Part shown: positions 5,578 to 5,802 of the stretch, piece after piece | Layout of the letters: the number at the start of each line of letters is the position of its first letter | How positions within the stretch are numbered: the stretch's first letter is position 1 | DNA from: JAGOTP01 sp964443315 | Lineage (GTDB): Bacteria; Patescibacteriota; Patescibacteriia; 2-12-FULL-60-25 | Length of the DNA: 5,802 nt | Direction of reading: 5' to 3' | Assembly: GCA_964443315.1 (NCBI GenBank) | Contig: CAYUCP010000045.1 | Location: 1-5,802 of the forward strand | Made by a program: the position numbers and the translations under genes | The notes under the pieces: generated by a model | Seen by the model: the letters and a program-made list of their open reading frames with translations, nothing else | The model's database searches: none | What the model was told of the DNA's origin: nothing

Positions 5578-5802
5578 TTAGTTCACAATCCACCAATTAA
5601 TTTTAATGTCTTGTGATACAGTAATAGGTATTTGGACGGTAAATGATCCCTTTTCTCCTGTCGTTGGGTTTTCAGCTGTTTGGCGAGCGATATATGGTGT
5701 TTGACCCTGAGTATCTGAAGTTGCTGTTACATAGATCAGAGATTTCTCAGTGACATATGGAGAGTAAATGGTTCGTTCTGTATAGTAGCGTTTAATAATC
5801 GC
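5578..5802 (-). CDS. C-terminal end of an upstream surface-type protein (partial, N-terminus off-window)
   Basis: An open frame enters at the right edge and ends with TAA at 5578-5580, giving 74 residues. The visible part alternates hydrophobic and polar residues, as in a beta-sandwich: SLIYVTATSDTQGQTPYIA near the middle, then GSFTVQIPI, and the final residues DIKINWWIVN. It has no cysteine and no membrane segment. I recall this pattern (SLIYVT.TSDT..Q..Y...., FTV......DIK.NWWI.N at the extreme C-terminus) as a recurring C-terminal module of exported Patescibacteria proteins. That is recall of a family, not a search, and the function of the module is not known to me. The gene lies on the same strand, 37 bases upstream of the giant gene, with no terminator hairpin between, so co-transcription is plausible. 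What the missing N-terminal part does cannot be judged here. Confidence 0.85.
   Translation of the reverse strand, partial: AIIKRYYTERTIYSPYVTEKSLIYVTATSDTQGQTPYIARQTAENPTTGEKGSFTVQIPITVSQDIKINWWIVN

Overview
The window is almost entirely one gene, read on the minus strand. A single open frame runs without a stop codon from about 5540 down to the left edge. It is interrupted only by a block of exactly 100 undetermined bases (4368-4467). It encodes a very large, membrane-anchored, cysteine-containing, Thr/Ser/Gly/Asn-rich surface protein; about 1,812 residues are visible and the C-terminus lies off-window. A second gene in the same orientation ends 37 bases upstream; only its last 74 residues are present. 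The plus strand holds no convincing gene.

Layout in reading direction (right to left): 5802-5578, end of an upstream CDS with a beta-rich C-terminal module ending INWWIVN; 5577-5541, short spacer; 5540-5328, basic cytoplasmic N-terminus; 5327-5256, one transmembrane helix; 5255-4875, juxtamembrane beta-rich segment; 4874-4509, macroglobulin MG2-like domain; 4368-4467, assembly gap; 4367-4070, a Trp-rich 'SWNTSGNW...VP...VVFDG' module that opens the beta-solenoid; 4001-3912, Gly-rich linker; 3839-1560, seven tandem repeats of about 112 residues, each with two conserved cysteines; 1559-930, further solenoid coils; 930-582, a second recurring solenoid module; 581-330, a CnaB/carboxypeptidase-regulatory-like beta domain; 329-1, more solenoid running off the edge.

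The domain vocabulary (basic N-terminus plus one helix, an FTWGVLAVNTNKSIYSPGE-type MG2 domain, a WN..NW solenoid cap, FTAGKT..TNG.LTITG modules, an upstream protein ending DIKINWWIVN) matches what I recall of giant surface proteins in Candidate Phyla Radiation bacteria (Patescibacteria, Parcubacteria-like). This is family recall, not a database result. The absence of in-frame TGA over about 1,800 Gly-rich codons argues against the TGA=Gly code of Gracilibacteria/SR1. The N block suggests a scaffolded draft or metagenome assembly.

Together the genes look like a locus for cell-surface proteins. The big protein would be a fibre anchored in the membrane, with a stalk of MG2-like and beta-solenoid repeats that could serve attachment to a host or to other cells. 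That role is inference.
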